Shown here piece after piece: positions 1-9,956 of a stretch of 64,000 nt of DNA. Each line of letters starts with the position of its first letter. The first letter of the stretch is position 1. The position numbers and the translations under genes are program-made. The DNA lies in assembly GCA_965243565.1 (NCBI GenBank), contig OZ251571.1:1364001-1428000 (forward strand). The letters run 5' to 3'. A model generated the notes under the pieces. It was given only the letters and a program-made list of their open reading frames with translations, made no database searches and was not told where the DNA came from. This DNA comes from CBDEVH01 sp965243565 (lineage in GTDB: Bacteria; Pseudomonadota; Gammaproteobacteria; Tethybacterales; Persebacteraceae).

Positions 1-561
1 TCATTTCAAAAAGAAGCTGCATTGGATATGCGGATGGACCATCGCTTGCCACAAACAGCAGCGGATTGGTTGGTAGCGAGTAGTGAGAAGGAAATTTTTT
101 ATTCACTGCGCACGTATGGCGAAGAGCCAGAAGCCAAACGCTTGGCACGGGCTATTTATAATGATCGCAATGAATTAAAAACAACGTTACAATTAGCAGC
201 ACTTGTTAAACGCGTTAAAAGGAAATCTACACCTATTGGCAAGCATCCTGCTACTCGCGTTTTTCAGGCTATTCGTATTAGTGTTAATAACGAGTTGGAT
301 AATTTGCGGCTGGGGCTTGCCGCAGCACAACAAGCATTGGCGGTTGGTGGACGGTTGGTGGTTATCGCGTTTAATTCGCTAGAGGATAGAATTGTAAAAC
401 AGCTCGGCATTGGTACCGCCTACCCCGGGTTTGGTCGTATTTATAACAACCAACTCAAGCCATTGGGTAAGATGCAACGTCCCACCCAAGATGAAGTTAA
501 AAATAATGTGCGTGCGCGCAGTGCTTGTGTACGGGTGTTTATCAAAACGGAGGCGGTGTAA
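1..561 (+). CDS. rsmH: 16S rRNA (cytosine1402-N4)-methyltransferase RsmH, 5' end outside window
   Basis: This is the C-terminal part (about 186 residues) of RsmH (MraW), which N4-methylates C1402 in the decoding centre of 16S rRNA with S-adenosylmethionine. The frame is open from base 1, so the gene starts upstream. Visible family blocks are LDMRMDHR near the start, RTYGEEPEAKRLARAI, HPATRVFQAIRISVNNEL, and GGRLVVIAFNSLEDRIVKQ. It heads the division and cell wall cluster, as in most proteobacteria, and its TAA stop shares a base with the ftsL ATG at 561. The assignment is secure from motifs and position. Confidence 0.95.
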   Translation, partial: SFQKEAALDMRMDHRLPQTAADWLVASSEKEIFYSLRTYGEEPEAKRLARAIYNDRNELKTTLQLAALVKRVKRKSTPIGKHPATRVFQAIRISVNNELDNLRLGLAAAQQALAVGGRLVVIAFNSLEDRIVKQLGIGTAYPGFGRIYNNQLKPLGKMQRPTQDEVKNNVRARSACVRVFIKTEAV

Positions 562-836
562 TGCATAGACGTTTGGTAATAGTATATGCATTGTTTGCCC
601 TGTTTTTTATTTATTCGGTAGGAGCAGTTATTGATGCACGTACTGAAATTCGTGAATTAACAATTAAAAAAACAGTGCTTCGTGATAAATCTCGTGAATT
701 GCAAGATATAAATCGAAATTTAAAATTAGAGGTAGCGACTTTAACAGATTATCATTATGTTCGAAAATACGCACTAAATGCAGGAATGAAAGAGCCTTCA
801 TTTGTTGATGGCACATGGATAAGGCTAGATAAGTGA
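561..836 (+). CDS. ftsL: Cell division protein FtsL
   Basis: Small bitopic inner-membrane protein of 91 residues. It has a short cytoplasmic N-terminus, one transmembrane helix (about residues 4-24, LVIVYALFALFFIYSVGAV) and a periplasmic coiled coil rich in E, R and L. FtsL forms a complex with FtsB and FtsQ and helps activate the FtsW-FtsI septal synthase. An earlier in-frame ATG at 525 exists, but the ATG at 561 overlaps the rsmH stop, is preceded by GGAGG at about 549 and puts the helix at the usual place. FtsL is poorly conserved in sequence, so the call rests on size, topology and its slot between rsmH and ftsI. Confidence 0.9.
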   Translation: MHRRLVIVYALFALFFIYSVGAVIDARTEIRELTIKKTVLRDKSRELQDINRNLKLEVATLTDYHYVRKYALNAGMKEPSFVDGTWIRLDK

Positions 837-2569
837 AGAAAATGCGTTACACCCCTAAAAAAACGGCACGACTTAGTCCGTCTCGTATTAATTTTTATTT
901 TTTTGTGCTGGCGTTGTTGTTTATTGGCACGGCAGCCGGTGGCGTCTTTCGTATTAACAATCTCAAACAAGAATTAAATCAATTTAGCGGTAATACCTAT
1001 CATACCAACAAAGAAATTAAAGGACATCGCGGCGATATTTACGGCGTTGACCGTAATGTTCCTTTGGCAATGAGTGCTGATAATTATCATGTGGTGATTA
1101 ACCCTTATTTACTGTCTGAGCAGTTGTCTAAAGCTGGTATGGTTAATCTTGTTGATAAATTGTCTGCTTTACTTGATATTCCCAAAGCCACTATTGAAGA
1201 TAAACTTGCCAATACCAAACGACAGTTTTCTTACATTAAAAAGAATGTGTCACCCAATGTTGCCGAAAAAATTAACAAACTAACCTATAACGGAGTTAGA
1301 ACGGAATATGATTCACGTCGTTTTTATCCCAATGGCGAATCGATTGCGCATATTATCGGTTTTACCAATTACAAAGGGATTGGGCAAAATGGTATTGAAT
1401 TTATGCGTCATAGCGATTTAAATTCACACTCTGGTTCGTCTAAATTTGTGCGTACTGCCAGTGGCGACCGCATTAAAGAACGCGGTATAACACCAGTAAG
1501 ATATGGTAAAAATTTACAGCTGACCATTGATTCACGCTTGCAACATGTTGCTTTTGAAACACTCAAAGAGGCTGTGCAAAAAAACAATGCCAAATCAGCA
1601 TCGGCGGTGGTGATGGATGTTAAAACAGGAGGTTTATTAGCCATTGCCAATTATCCTAGTTTTAATCCAAATAACATTATTGAAATGAACGAGCACATGC
1701 AAAATACCGCATTGTCTCATCAGGTAGAGCCGGGCTCTACCATTAAGCCTTTTATAGTGGCTTTGGCTTTGGAAGAAAACAAGACATCGGCAGACGAGGT
1801 GCTACCAACGTCTAAACCACTCATAGTAGCAAGAAAAGCCATTGTTGAAGAACGCATAAAAGAAGATCTAACGCCCGAAGACATTATTCGCCGCTCTAGC
1901 AATAAAGGTGTGGTTTTGTTATCACAACGCGTAGGGCCAGAAAAAGTTTGGGAGGCATATACGCAGTTTGGTTTTACTGGTGACCCTATTTTGGGGCTAC
2001 CAAGCGAAGAAAACGGGGTTCTACGTCACTATAAAAAATGGCACGGACGAGATTTTTCCAATCATTCTTTTGGTTATGGTTTTTCAACCACCCTACTTAA
2101 ATTAACAAGGGCTTATTCTATTTTTGCAACCGATGGTTATTTATTAGAGCCTATTATCGAGCATAACGCACCTTCTACTGCCAAACGTATTCTATCGGCA
2201 AAGACAGCCAAACAAGTGAGATACATGATGGAAAGCACAACCCATCATAATGGAACAGGGCGACGCGGTGCCATTGAAGGGTATCGCGTTGCTGGTAAAA
2301 CAGGGACGGTTAATAAGGTGATTAATGGAAAATATGAAGACGGCAAAGTTCGTGCTTTTTTTGTTGGTATCGCACCTATTTCCCAACCTCGTTATATTGT
2401 TGTAGTCATGGTGGATGAACCCTCCTCCAAAATCCGCTATGGCGGAGTTGTTGCCGCTCCTGCTTTTAAAAGCATTATGCGGCGCGCTCTTTTGTTTGGG
2501 GGTATTCAACCAGATGACCCCGATTTGACTTATTTTCACAAGAGTAAGGAACGTTTAAAAGATGTTTGA
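833..2569 (+). CDS. ftsI: Peptidoglycan D,D-transpeptidase FtsI (PBP3)
   Basis: Septal class B penicillin-binding protein of 578 residues, which crosslinks peptidoglycan at the division site together with FtsW. It has one N-terminal membrane anchor (about 19-40), a periplasmic pedestal domain and a C-terminal transpeptidase domain. All three active-site motifs are present: SxxK as STIK at 302-305 (catalytic Ser302), SxN as SSN at 355-357, and KTG at 489-491. The GTG start at 833 overlaps the ftsL stop as GTGA; an ATG at 842 is the alternative. The 3' end overlaps murE by 8 bases. Confidence 0.96.
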   Translation: MKKMRYTPKKTARLSPSRINFYFFVLALLFIGTAAGGVFRINNLKQELNQFSGNTYHTNKEIKGHRGDIYGVDRNVPLAMSADNYHVVINPYLLSEQLSKAGMVNLVDKLSALLDIPKATIEDKLANTKRQFSYIKKNVSPNVAEKINKLTYNGVRTEYDSRRFYPNGESIAHIIGFTNYKGIGQNGIEFMRHSDLNSHSGSSKFVRTASGDRIKERGITPVRYGKNLQLTIDSRLQHVAFETLKEAVQKNNAKSASAVVMDVKTGGLLAIANYPSFNPNNIIEMNEHMQNTALSHQVEPGSTIKPFIVALALEENKTSADEVLPTSKPLIVARKAIVEERIKEDLTPEDIIRRSSNKGVVLLSQRVGPEKVWEAYTQFGFTGDPILGLPSEENGVLRHYKKWHGRDFSNHSFGYGFSTTLLKLTRAYSIFATDGYLLEPIIEHNAPSTAKRILSAKTAKQVRYMMESTTHHNGTGRRGAIEGYRVAGKTGTVNKVINGKYEDGKVRAFFVGIAPISQPRYIVVVMVDEPSSKIRYGGVVAAPAFKSIMRRALLFGGIQPDDPDLTYFHKSKERLKDV

Positions 2570-4001
2570 CGACCATACCTTGCTATTAAAACTAAAAACT
2601 GACAAAATCAGTCACCTAACCAATGACAGTCGCATGGTTATCCCCGGCAGTGCTTTTTTTGCCTATCCCGGTCACGGCGGTAGTGATGGACGACATTATA
2701 TTAGCGAAGCCATCAAACGCGGTGCTAGTGCTGTGTTTTGGGAGGCTAATAATTACCGATGGAATTACAATGAATGGTCTGTTTATAATCACCCCATTGA
2801 TGATTTAAAATACAAACTCGGTTATTTTGCCAATGCATTCTATGGCTCGCCTAGCCATAAAATGCCTGTTATTGCAATAACAGGCACCAATGGAAAAACA
2901 TCCATTGTTCATTTTATCGCACAATTGTTATCGACATCTCACAACAAAGTCGGCACGATAGGCACATTGGGTGCAGGGCTGTGGAGTGATTTATCTCCAT
3001 TAGACAACACTACACCTGATTCTATTCGGATGCACCAGCTCTTTAAAAAATTTGTTGACGATCACTTTTCAACAGCAGTTATCGAAGCCTCTTCACACGG
3101 AATTTTCCAAGGTAGAATTAACGGCATTAATATAACCACCGCTGTTTTTGCAAATGCTCAAAGCGATCATCTGGATTTTCATAAGAATCTTGAAAATTAC
3201 TGGCAAAGCAAGGCAAAGTTATTTGATATACCATCAGTAAAAATCGGCATACTCAATGCAGACGATTCATTTTGTGTAAAACTAGCCGCTCATCTACAAA
3301 GTCGTTTATCGATTTATACCTATGGCAAAGCCGGGCATGATTTACGCCTTTTATCAGTCCAGAGTAACCAAACTGATAGCGTGATTAGTGTCGATGGTTG
3401 TTTGGGCAAAAGACAGTTTCATGTTAATTTTATTGGACAATATAACATTGATAATTTTATGGCAGCAGCACTGAGTGCGCACCTCAATGGCATTAGCGGT
3501 GATAGGATTGAACAAATAAGTCAAACACTCACTCTACCGATGGGACGCATGCAAAAAATTTCCAATAGTCCCAATGTGTATGTTGATTTCGCCCATACGC
3601 CCAATGCTATGGCCGCTGTTTTAAATGCCGTGCGCAAACAAGATGACGGGAAATTATGGGTTGTTTTTGGCTGTGGCGGCAACCGCGATAAAACCAAACG
3701 CCCGCAAATGGGGGCGATAGCCACTCAGTATGCTGATTTTGTTATTGTGACTGATGACAATCCACGCGACGAAGATCCAGCCGCTATTCGATCAGAAATT
3801 ATGCAATCAGCGCCCAATGCATACAATATTGGCAGTCGTGAAGAAGCGATAGCCACTGCTATTAAACAATCAAAAAACAATGATGTGATTTTAATTTTAG
3901 GCAAAGGGCACGAACAATCGCAAACGATAAAGGGCAAGCAATTGTATTTTTCTGATGCACAAATTGCCAAAAAACAAGTCGAGAGTTTACTATGTTCTTA
4001 G
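2562..4001 (+). CDS. murE: UDP-MurNAc-L-Ala-D-Glu:meso-diaminopimelate ligase MurE
   Basis: Cytoplasmic Mur ligase of 479 residues that adds the third peptide residue to the muropeptide precursor. The ATP-binding loop GTNGKT is at about residues 108-113. The DNPRDE motif at about 398-403 marks specificity for meso-diaminopimelate instead of lysine, which implies Gram-negative type peptidoglycan. It is slightly shorter than the E. coli enzyme (495). It overlaps ftsI by 8 and murF by 10 bases, so translational coupling is likely. Confidence 0.96.
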   Translation: MFDDHTLLLKLKTDKISHLTNDSRMVIPGSAFFAYPGHGGSDGRHYISEAIKRGASAVFWEANNYRWNYNEWSVYNHPIDDLKYKLGYFANAFYGSPSHKMPVIAITGTNGKTSIVHFIAQLLSTSHNKVGTIGTLGAGLWSDLSPLDNTTPDSIRMHQLFKKFVDDHFSTAVIEASSHGIFQGRINGINITTAVFANAQSDHLDFHKNLENYWQSKAKLFDIPSVKIGILNADDSFCVKLAAHLQSRLSIYTYGKAGHDLRLLSVQSNQTDSVISVDGCLGKRQFHVNFIGQYNIDNFMAAALSAHLNGISGDRIEQISQTLTLPMGRMQKISNSPNVYVDFAHTPNAMAAVLNAVRKQDDGKLWVVFGCGGNRDKTKRPQMGAIATQYADFVIVTDDNPRDEDPAAIRSEIMQSAPNAYNIGSREEAIATAIKQSKNNDVILILGKGHEQSQTIKGKQLYFSDAQIAKKQVESLLCS

Positions 4002-5353
4002 ACTTAAAAACCATTGCCAATCAGTGTAATGGACAGCTATTTGACGACAAAGATGGCATTGTGGTTACCAAAGGCGTTTCTATTGATTCACGTACACTAA
4101 AAAATGGACAGTTGTTTTTTGCCATTCGTGGTGATAAAGCAGATGGGCATGATTACCTAAAAGCGGCTGCCGATAATGGGGCAGTTGGAGCAGTGGTTGA
4201 AAAACACCAAGATGATTGTAAACTTGCCCAAATTGTGGTTGACGATTCTATTAGTGCATTGCAACAAAGTGCCAAACAATGGCGGCAACTCTTGTCTGCT
4301 AAAATTATTATGATAACAGGCAGTAACGGCAAAACCACTGTTAAAGAAATGCTCAATAATATTTTTAGCAATGCCCATAGTAATCATTTAGTACATTGCT
4401 CCAAAGGCAATTTTAATAATCATTTGGGATTGCCATTAACCCTGTTGCAAGCGACATTTAAACATCGTTACATAATTACCGAAGCCGGGATGAATCACCC
4501 CGGCGAATTAAAACTATTAAGCCAAATGACCGCTCCCAATGCCGTCGTTATTAATAACGCCCAACGTGCGCACATTGGTAATTTTACTTCACTCAAAGCC
4601 GTTGCTGAAGCAAAAGGTGAAATATTAGAAGGACTTCCTATGAACGGCATGGCAATTCTTAACGTCGATGACCCGTATTATTCACTATGGAAAGAACTAG
4701 CGGGTGATAAAAAAATAGTTCCTTTTGGCACTTCTAGCAAAAACACCGAGCATGACTTTATTAACATTAAAAATGGACATTTGTATTTATGCAATTATCG
4801 CATTGATTTGCCTTTATTAGGCCAGCACAATGTAATGAATGCAGCAACAGCGGCAGCTGTGGCATATGCATTTAAAATCTCCTCCCACCATATTATTAAA
4901 GGACTAAAACAAATGACCGCGGTTGATGGCCGACTCAAACCTCACCCTCTCAACAACGGCTCAATGCTCATTGATGATAGTTACAATGCCAATCCAGATT
5001 CTGCAAATGCAGCAGTGGATACGTTATTTCAGATGACACAAAAATCCAATCATAAACCCATCTACGTATTGGCAGACATGCAAGAACTCGGTGAAAAAGC
5101 GGATAACTATCACGAAGAAATAATTAACCACATTGTCAGCAATGAAATTACTGTCATTGGCTTTGGGAAGATAATGAAAAAAGCAATGATAGCCACCAAT
5201 ACTGCCGATAATTATTTCAAGAGTAAAAAGGCTATGAATCAATTTTTAGAAAATGAAATGAAGGACGCTGCTTGTTGTATTTTGGTAAAAGGGTCGCGAG
5301 AATTGGCGATGGATGACCTAGTTAAAACAATTTTAAAGAAATATATTTCATGA
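3992..5353 (+). CDS. murF: UDP-MurNAc-tripeptide:D-Ala-D-Ala ligase MurF
   Basis: Mur ligase of 453 residues that attaches the D-Ala-D-Ala dipeptide, giving UDP-MurNAc-pentapeptide. The N-terminal UDP-binding domain is followed by the ATP loop GSNGKTT at 110-116 and by the ligase core with DDSYNANPDS, a MurF-typical block. The ATG lies inside the end of murE (10-base overlap) and the stop overlaps mraY by 4 bases. Its dipeptide substrate comes from Ddl, encoded further down the same cluster. Confidence 0.96.
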   Translation: MFLDLKTIANQCNGQLFDDKDGIVVTKGVSIDSRTLKNGQLFFAIRGDKADGHDYLKAAADNGAVGAVVEKHQDDCKLAQIVVDDSISALQQSAKQWRQLLSAKIIMITGSNGKTTVKEMLNNIFSNAHSNHLVHCSKGNFNNHLGLPLTLLQATFKHRYIITEAGMNHPGELKLLSQMTAPNAVVINNAQRAHIGNFTSLKAVAEAKGEILEGLPMNGMAILNVDDPYYSLWKELAGDKKIVPFGTSSKNTEHDFINIKNGHLYLCNYRIDLPLLGQHNVMNAATAAAVAYAFKISSHHIIKGLKQMTAVDGRLKPHPLNNGSMLIDDSYNANPDSANAAVDTLFQMTQKSNHKPIYVLADMQELGEKADNYHEEIINHIVSNEITVIGFGKIMKKAMIATNTADNYFKSKKAMNQFLENEMKDAACCILVKGSRELAMDDLVKTILKKYIS

Positions 5354-6435
5354 TTTATTGGTTAGCAAAACTCGGATTGCCTTATTTTAGCGCGCTCAAC
5401 ATATTAACTTATGTGTCATCACGTGCTGTTTTTGCTGCCCTTACCTCACTTATTATCGGTTGGGCTATTGGACCTGCCTTTATTCGGTGGCTATCCAATC
5501 ATGGCAACGACCAGCCCATTCGCGATGATGGTCCTTCCTCGCATTTGAAAAAAAGCAAAACCCCCACCATGGGCGGCATTCTTATTTTGGTTTCTTTACT
5601 GTGTTCATTGCTATTATGGGCCGATTTATCCAGTTATCATACATGGCTAATGGTTAGTGTTATGGTGTTGTTTTCCTATATTGGTTGGATTGATGACCGT
5701 GCAAAAATTAAACAAAAAAATGCCAAAGGATTGTCTGCCCGTAAAAAAATAGCACTACAATCTATTTTCACCATTGGTATTTTGATTTTTATTTGGCAGA
5801 CCGACCTCATTAGTGGACACGATTCCATCGCGATTCCATTCACCAAAAACTTAAGCTTATCGTTAGGTGCTACCGGCTTTTTTATCATTGGTTTTTTCGC
5901 CATTATTGGTTCATCTAATGCGGTTAATCTAACCGATGGATTGGACGGTTTGGCAATTTTACCATCGGTTATGGTGGCAGGTGGGCTTGGTGTTTTTGCC
6001 TATGTTAGCAGCAATGCCATTTGGGCAGATCATTTGGGCTTGCCTTATATTGAAGGAACACACGAAATTGTTATTTTTATTGCTGCCTTTATCGGGGCAG
6101 GCTTGGCGTTTTTGTGGTTTAACGCACACCCCGCACAAATATTTATGGGCGATGTCGGTTCGCTGGCGATTGGTGCTGTTTTGGGAGTTATTGCAGTTGT
6201 TATTCGCCAAGAAATCATTTTTATTATTATGAGTGGCGTTTTTGTTATGGAAGCATTGTCCGTCATTATGCAAGTTATCTCCTTTAAATTGACAGGGCGG
6301 CGTATTTTCAAAATGGCACCTATTCATCACCACTTTGAACTTAAAGGATGGAACGAAACACAGGTGGTTATTCGTTTTTGGATTATCACCATTGTATTGG
6401 TATTAATTGGTTTATCGGGACTTAAAATACGATGA
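5350..6435 (+). CDS. mraY: Phospho-MurNAc-pentapeptide transferase MraY
   Basis: Polytopic inner-membrane enzyme of 361 residues that transfers phospho-MurNAc-pentapeptide from UDP to undecaprenyl phosphate, forming lipid I. Family signatures are in order: KSKTPTMGG (about 67-75), NAVNLTDGLDGLA (about 188-200), NAHPAQIFMGDVGS (about 257-270) and the HHH-containing loop PIHHHFELKGW (about 323-333). Multiple hydrophobic segments are visible. ATGA overlaps join it to murF and to murD. The lipid carrier it uses derives from UppS, encoded at 53.5-54.2 kb. Confidence 0.97.
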   Translation: MIYWLAKLGLPYFSALNILTYVSSRAVFAALTSLIIGWAIGPAFIRWLSNHGNDQPIRDDGPSSHLKKSKTPTMGGILILVSLLCSLLLWADLSSYHTWLMVSVMVLFSYIGWIDDRAKIKQKNAKGLSARKKIALQSIFTIGILIFIWQTDLISGHDSIAIPFTKNLSLSLGATGFFIIGFFAIIGSSNAVNLTDGLDGLAILPSVMVAGGLGVFAYVSSNAIWADHLGLPYIEGTHEIVIFIAAFIGAGLAFLWFNAHPAQIFMGDVGSLAIGAVLGVIAVVIRQEIIFIIMSGVFVMEALSVIMQVISFKLTGRRIFKMAPIHHHFELKGWNETQVVIRFWIITIVLVLIGLSGLKIR

Positions 6436-7775
6436 AATATATCGTTGTTGGTATGGGCAAAACAGGGTTATCCATAGCCCGCTATTGGCATAATTTGGGC
6501 TATGCTGTCACTGCAATTGATAACCGTATCGCTCCTCCTTGTCAGCAAGAATTTATACAATTATTAGGCGATAAAAATTGTAATAACGATTGCAATTTTA
6601 AACAATGGGAATGCAAGCAATTTGCCGAGTATAACCAAGTGGCAATCAGTCCGGGTATTGATCCCAACGAAATTGCTATCCCATTTAACAAACGGTGCAA
6701 TGATGCCTCTTTATTTTCGCAACATTGGCAATATCACTATAAAAATAAAGCCCATCTAATTGCTATTACCGGCACCAATGGCAAAAGCACGGCGGTTAGC
6801 TTGGCACAGCACATTGCTCAAACCTCTGGCAAAACAGCAATTGCTGTTGGCAACATCGGCATCCCCATGCTGGATGCACTTTTACAATGGCAAGACAACC
6901 CACCTGATATTGTGGTGATAGAACTCTCAAGTTTTCAGTTAGAAATTGCAAAACAATTTTATTCTGACGCAGCGGTGGTACTCAATATTAGCGAAGACCA
7001 TTTAGATCGACATAAAACAATAGAACGTTACACCAATATAAAAGGCAATATTTATAACAATACACAAAAAGCGGTTATTAACATTGATAGTCCTTATGCA
7101 CAATTGTATTGTCGTAAAATAAAAGTAGAACAACAGCAACAAAGTCTATCATTAATCAGCCGCTCGGCCCATTGGACGATTTTTGACAACGCCATTGTTA
7201 ACGAAGACAAATTAGTTATTGGCATTGATGATTTATCGCTGGCTTGTCAACAGCAACTGCTTGGAACAATGGCAGTATGCGCTTTACTAAAAGAGGTGAT
7301 ATCTCTCAATTTATCAGCCTTGTCTACCTTTAGTGGCTTGGCTCATCGCCAACAATGGGTGACAGATGATAATAACATTCGTTATATCAACGATTCCAAA
7401 GCCACCAATGTTAGTGCCGCTTTGTTTAGCGTGCAAAACATCCAGACCCACATCGTTTTAATAGCCGGTGGACAAGGCAAAAAGCAAGATTTTAGCCCCT
7501 TACAAACAATAACCTCTAAACTACGTGCGGTTATATTAATAGGTGAAGACGCAAAAAACATCGAAAAAATTCTGTGTCTAAGTGACACACCTTGCCATTT
7601 TGCTAATTTGATGAATGATGCGGTTGCTTTGGCAAAAGACATCGCACGACAAGGCGATACGGTTTTACTGGCTCCTGCTTGTGCCAGCTTTGATATGTTT
7701 GATAATTTTGAAGCTCGGGGAAATCAATTTATACAATCGGTTCGAAAACTCACCACTCATATAAACATCCAATGA
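6432..7775 (+). CDS. murD: UDP-MurNAc-L-alanine:D-glutamate ligase MurD
   Basis: Mur ligase of 447 residues that adds D-glutamate as the second residue of the stem peptide. It starts with a nucleotide-binding fold (IVVGMGKTGLSIARYW), has the ATP loop GTNGKST at about 113-119, a block with LSSFQLE, and the C-terminal ligand domain with NDSKATN. The length is normal for the family. Start and stop overlap the neighbours by 4 bases each. Confidence 0.95.
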   Translation: MKYIVVGMGKTGLSIARYWHNLGYAVTAIDNRIAPPCQQEFIQLLGDKNCNNDCNFKQWECKQFAEYNQVAISPGIDPNEIAIPFNKRCNDASLFSQHWQYHYKNKAHLIAITGTNGKSTAVSLAQHIAQTSGKTAIAVGNIGIPMLDALLQWQDNPPDIVVIELSSFQLEIAKQFYSDAAVVLNISEDHLDRHKTIERYTNIKGNIYNNTQKAVINIDSPYAQLYCRKIKVEQQQQSLSLISRSAHWTIFDNAIVNEDKLVIGIDDLSLACQQQLLGTMAVCALLKEVISLNLSALSTFSGLAHRQQWVTDDNNIRYINDSKATNVSAALFSVQNIQTHIVLIAGGQGKKQDFSPLQTITSKLRAVILIGEDAKNIEKILCLSDTPCHFANLMNDAVALAKDIARQGDTVLLAPACASFDMFDNFEARGNQFIQSVRKLTTHINIQ

Positions 7776-8893
7776 AAAGTTATACCAACCCTGTTGATTT
7801 TCAATTATTGAGTAGTTGCTTGTTATTACTCTTTTTTGGCTTGACAACGCTCTATTCATTATCGGCAACAGGCAATAACAATTATTTTGGCAAGCAAGTG
7901 GTGTTTTTGTTGCTAGGGTGTGGGCTTTTTTATCTTCTTTATCAAATTCCCATCAGTAACTGGCGACGTTATGCCAATATAGGTTTTGCCGCTATTTCTG
8001 TTTTATTACTACTAACCCTACTTATTGGCAACGAAGTAAACGGAGCAAAACGGTGGATTAACGTTGCTGGATTATTTTCAATTCAACCCACTGAATTTTT
8101 TAAATTATTTTTATTATTGTGCTTGGCACGTTGGACAGGCAGTTCGTTTGAAAAACACCAACTAGATGGCAAAACGTTTATACGCATGGCTTCTAAACTC
8201 GCAATACCACTTGTTATTATTTGTTTTCAACCTGATTTTGGCACATTGGTTTTGGTTATTGCTGTTACGCTAGTGGTTTTCTTTTTATCGGGACTGCCAC
8301 TAAAATGGGTTTTTATCACGGCTGTTTTAGGATCTATCGTGATAAGCCTCATGGCAATATTCGAACCCTATCGAATGCAGCGACTCACCAGTTTTATTGA
8401 TCCTTTTTCTGACCCTTATGGATCGGGTTATAACCAATTGCATTCGTTAATGGGCTACAACGCTGGTGGTATATCAGGCGTGGGCATTGGTCAAAGTATC
8501 GAAAAATACCAACATCTACCCGAAGCACAAAATGACTTTATCATTGCTATTATTGCTGAAGAATGGGGACTCATTGGCTTTTTAATCGTTTGTATTTTAT
8601 ATTTATTCCTTATCACCCGCGCCATCGGTATTGCCCGCGACGCCGAAATACGTGGTGAAATTTTTGGCGCTTTATATGCTTTTGGTTTATCAGCTGTATT
8701 GTCTTTTCAGGTTCTTATTAACATTGGTGGCAGTTTATCCATCTTGCCATCAAAAGGGTTTACGCTACCATTGATTAGTTATGGCGGTAGTAGTCTATGG
8801 GCAACGCTTATTATGATTGCGATTTTAATGCGATTAGATTGGGAAAACCGACAATCTTATGCAAAAGGAGTACTCTATTATGCACGTCGCTAA
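7772..8893 (+). CDS. ftsW: Septal peptidoglycan glycosyltransferase FtsW
   Basis: SEDS-family polytopic membrane protein of 373 residues, which polymerises lipid II at the septum with FtsI. About ten hydrophobic segments are visible. The conserved stretches GAKRWI near residue 90, the FQPDFG block, the AEEWGLIGF segment and the C-terminal GFTLPLISYGGSS are SEDS hallmarks. It overlaps murD by 4 bases and murG by 14. Position between murD and murG separates it from the elongation paralogue RodA. Confidence 0.96.
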   Translation: MKSYTNPVDFQLLSSCLLLLFFGLTTLYSLSATGNNNYFGKQVVFLLLGCGLFYLLYQIPISNWRRYANIGFAAISVLLLLTLLIGNEVNGAKRWINVAGLFSIQPTEFFKLFLLLCLARWTGSSFEKHQLDGKTFIRMASKLAIPLVIICFQPDFGTLVLVIAVTLVVFFLSGLPLKWVFITAVLGSIVISLMAIFEPYRMQRLTSFIDPFSDPYGSGYNQLHSLMGYNAGGISGVGIGQSIEKYQHLPEAQNDFIIAIIAEEWGLIGFLIVCILYLFLITRAIGIARDAEIRGEIFGALYAFGLSAVLSFQVLINIGGSLSILPSKGFTLPLISYGGSSLWATLIMIAILMRLDWENRQSYAKGVLYYARR

Positions 8894-9956
8894 CCGCCCT
8901 TTGCTCATTGCCGCAGGTGGTACAGGAGGACATGTCTTTCCTGCTATTGCGGTGGCACACGAATTACAAAAAAAATCAATTCCCATCGCTTTTGTGGGTG
9001 TCAATGGCATGGAAAAAGCATTTATTCAAAAAGAAAATTGGGATTATCATGCCGTAGCGTTTTGCGCACCTAAACGTCTCACTGATGGATTTAAATTGTT
9101 AATTGCCATTTTTCACGCCGTTGCCTTACTTAAAAAATTACGCCCGTCAGCGGTATTGGCAATGGGTGGTTATTCTTGTGTGCCCAGTGGTATCGCCGCA
9201 TGGCTGTGTCGTATTCCACTATTAATACACGAGCAAAATGCCATTGCAGGACGTGCAAACCGCTTGCTTGCTCGGTTTGCCACGCATATACTCACTGGGT
9301 TTCCCAATGCTCTACCCAATGGCATTCACACTGGCAATCCCGTTCGCCAAGTCTTTGCCATGTCAGATACAACTGTGATTGATAATGCAACAAAACAGCA
9401 TGAGCAACCATTACAGCTGCTCATTATTGGCGGTAGCCAAGGTGCTAAAAAATTAAATGAAATACTGCCGATAGCGGTGGCAAGCCTCCTACGCAACGGC
9501 AAAAAAATTCATATTACTCACCAAACTGGTAAGAATAATCAAGACGATGTTGTTCGTGCCTATGAAGAACAATTTATCGAAAAACAAAATTATAAGGTAG
9601 TGAGTTTTATCGACAACATGGCAGACGCTATGAAACAAGCCGATTTGGTGATTTGTCGGGCAGGTGCTGCCACCCTTGCCGAAATATCTATTGTTGGCAC
9701 CGCTGCCTTATTTGTACCATTTCCATACGCCGCAGCAGACCATCAAACAGCCAATGCACGATTTTTTAGCGATCAAGATGCAGCGATATTAATACCAGAA
9801 TCACAATTAACACCCGAGGCATTGGTCGATACTATCGACAATTTAAATGAATCACAACTAAACACCATGCGGCAAAAAATAAAAGCATTGGCAATGCCCA
9901 ATGCTGCCAAAGTGGTAATGAAGTATTGCTTAGAAAGCACACATCATGCAACATAA
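8880..9956 (+). CDS. murG: UDP-GlcNAc:lipid I N-acetylglucosaminyltransferase MurG
   Basis: Peripheral inner-membrane GT-B glycosyltransferase of 358 residues that converts lipid I to lipid II. The N-terminal glycine loop GGTGGH is at 13-18, and the IHEQNAIAGRANR block and the C-terminal donor-binding segment (ICRAGAATLAEI, then PFPYAAADHQTANA) are intact. The frame is open upstream to 8859, but the ATG at 8880 has an AAGGAG ribosome binding site 9-10 bases upstream and gives a normal N-terminus. It overlaps ftsW by 14 and murC by 11 bases. Confidence 0.95.
   Translation: MHVANRPLLIAAGGTGGHVFPAIAVAHELQKKSIPIAFVGVNGMEKAFIQKENWDYHAVAFCAPKRLTDGFKLLIAIFHAVALLKKLRPSAVLAMGGYSCVPSGIAAWLCRIPLLIHEQNAIAGRANRLLARFATHILTGFPNALPNGIHTGNPVRQVFAMSDTTVIDNATKQHEQPLQLLIIGGSQGAKKLNEILPIAVASLLRNGKKIHITHQTGKNNQDDVVRAYEEQFIEKQNYKVVSFIDNMADAMKQADLVICRAGAATLAEISIVGTAALFVPFPYAAADHQTANARFFSDQDAAILIPESQLTPEALVDTIDNLNESQLNTMRQKIKALAMPNAAKVVMKYCLESTHHAT

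Noticed and set aside
2192..2539. Open frames of 60-160 codons on the strand opposite real genes throughout the window
   Set aside because: They mirror coding bias, match no family, lack ribosome binding sites and overlap genes with full motif support.
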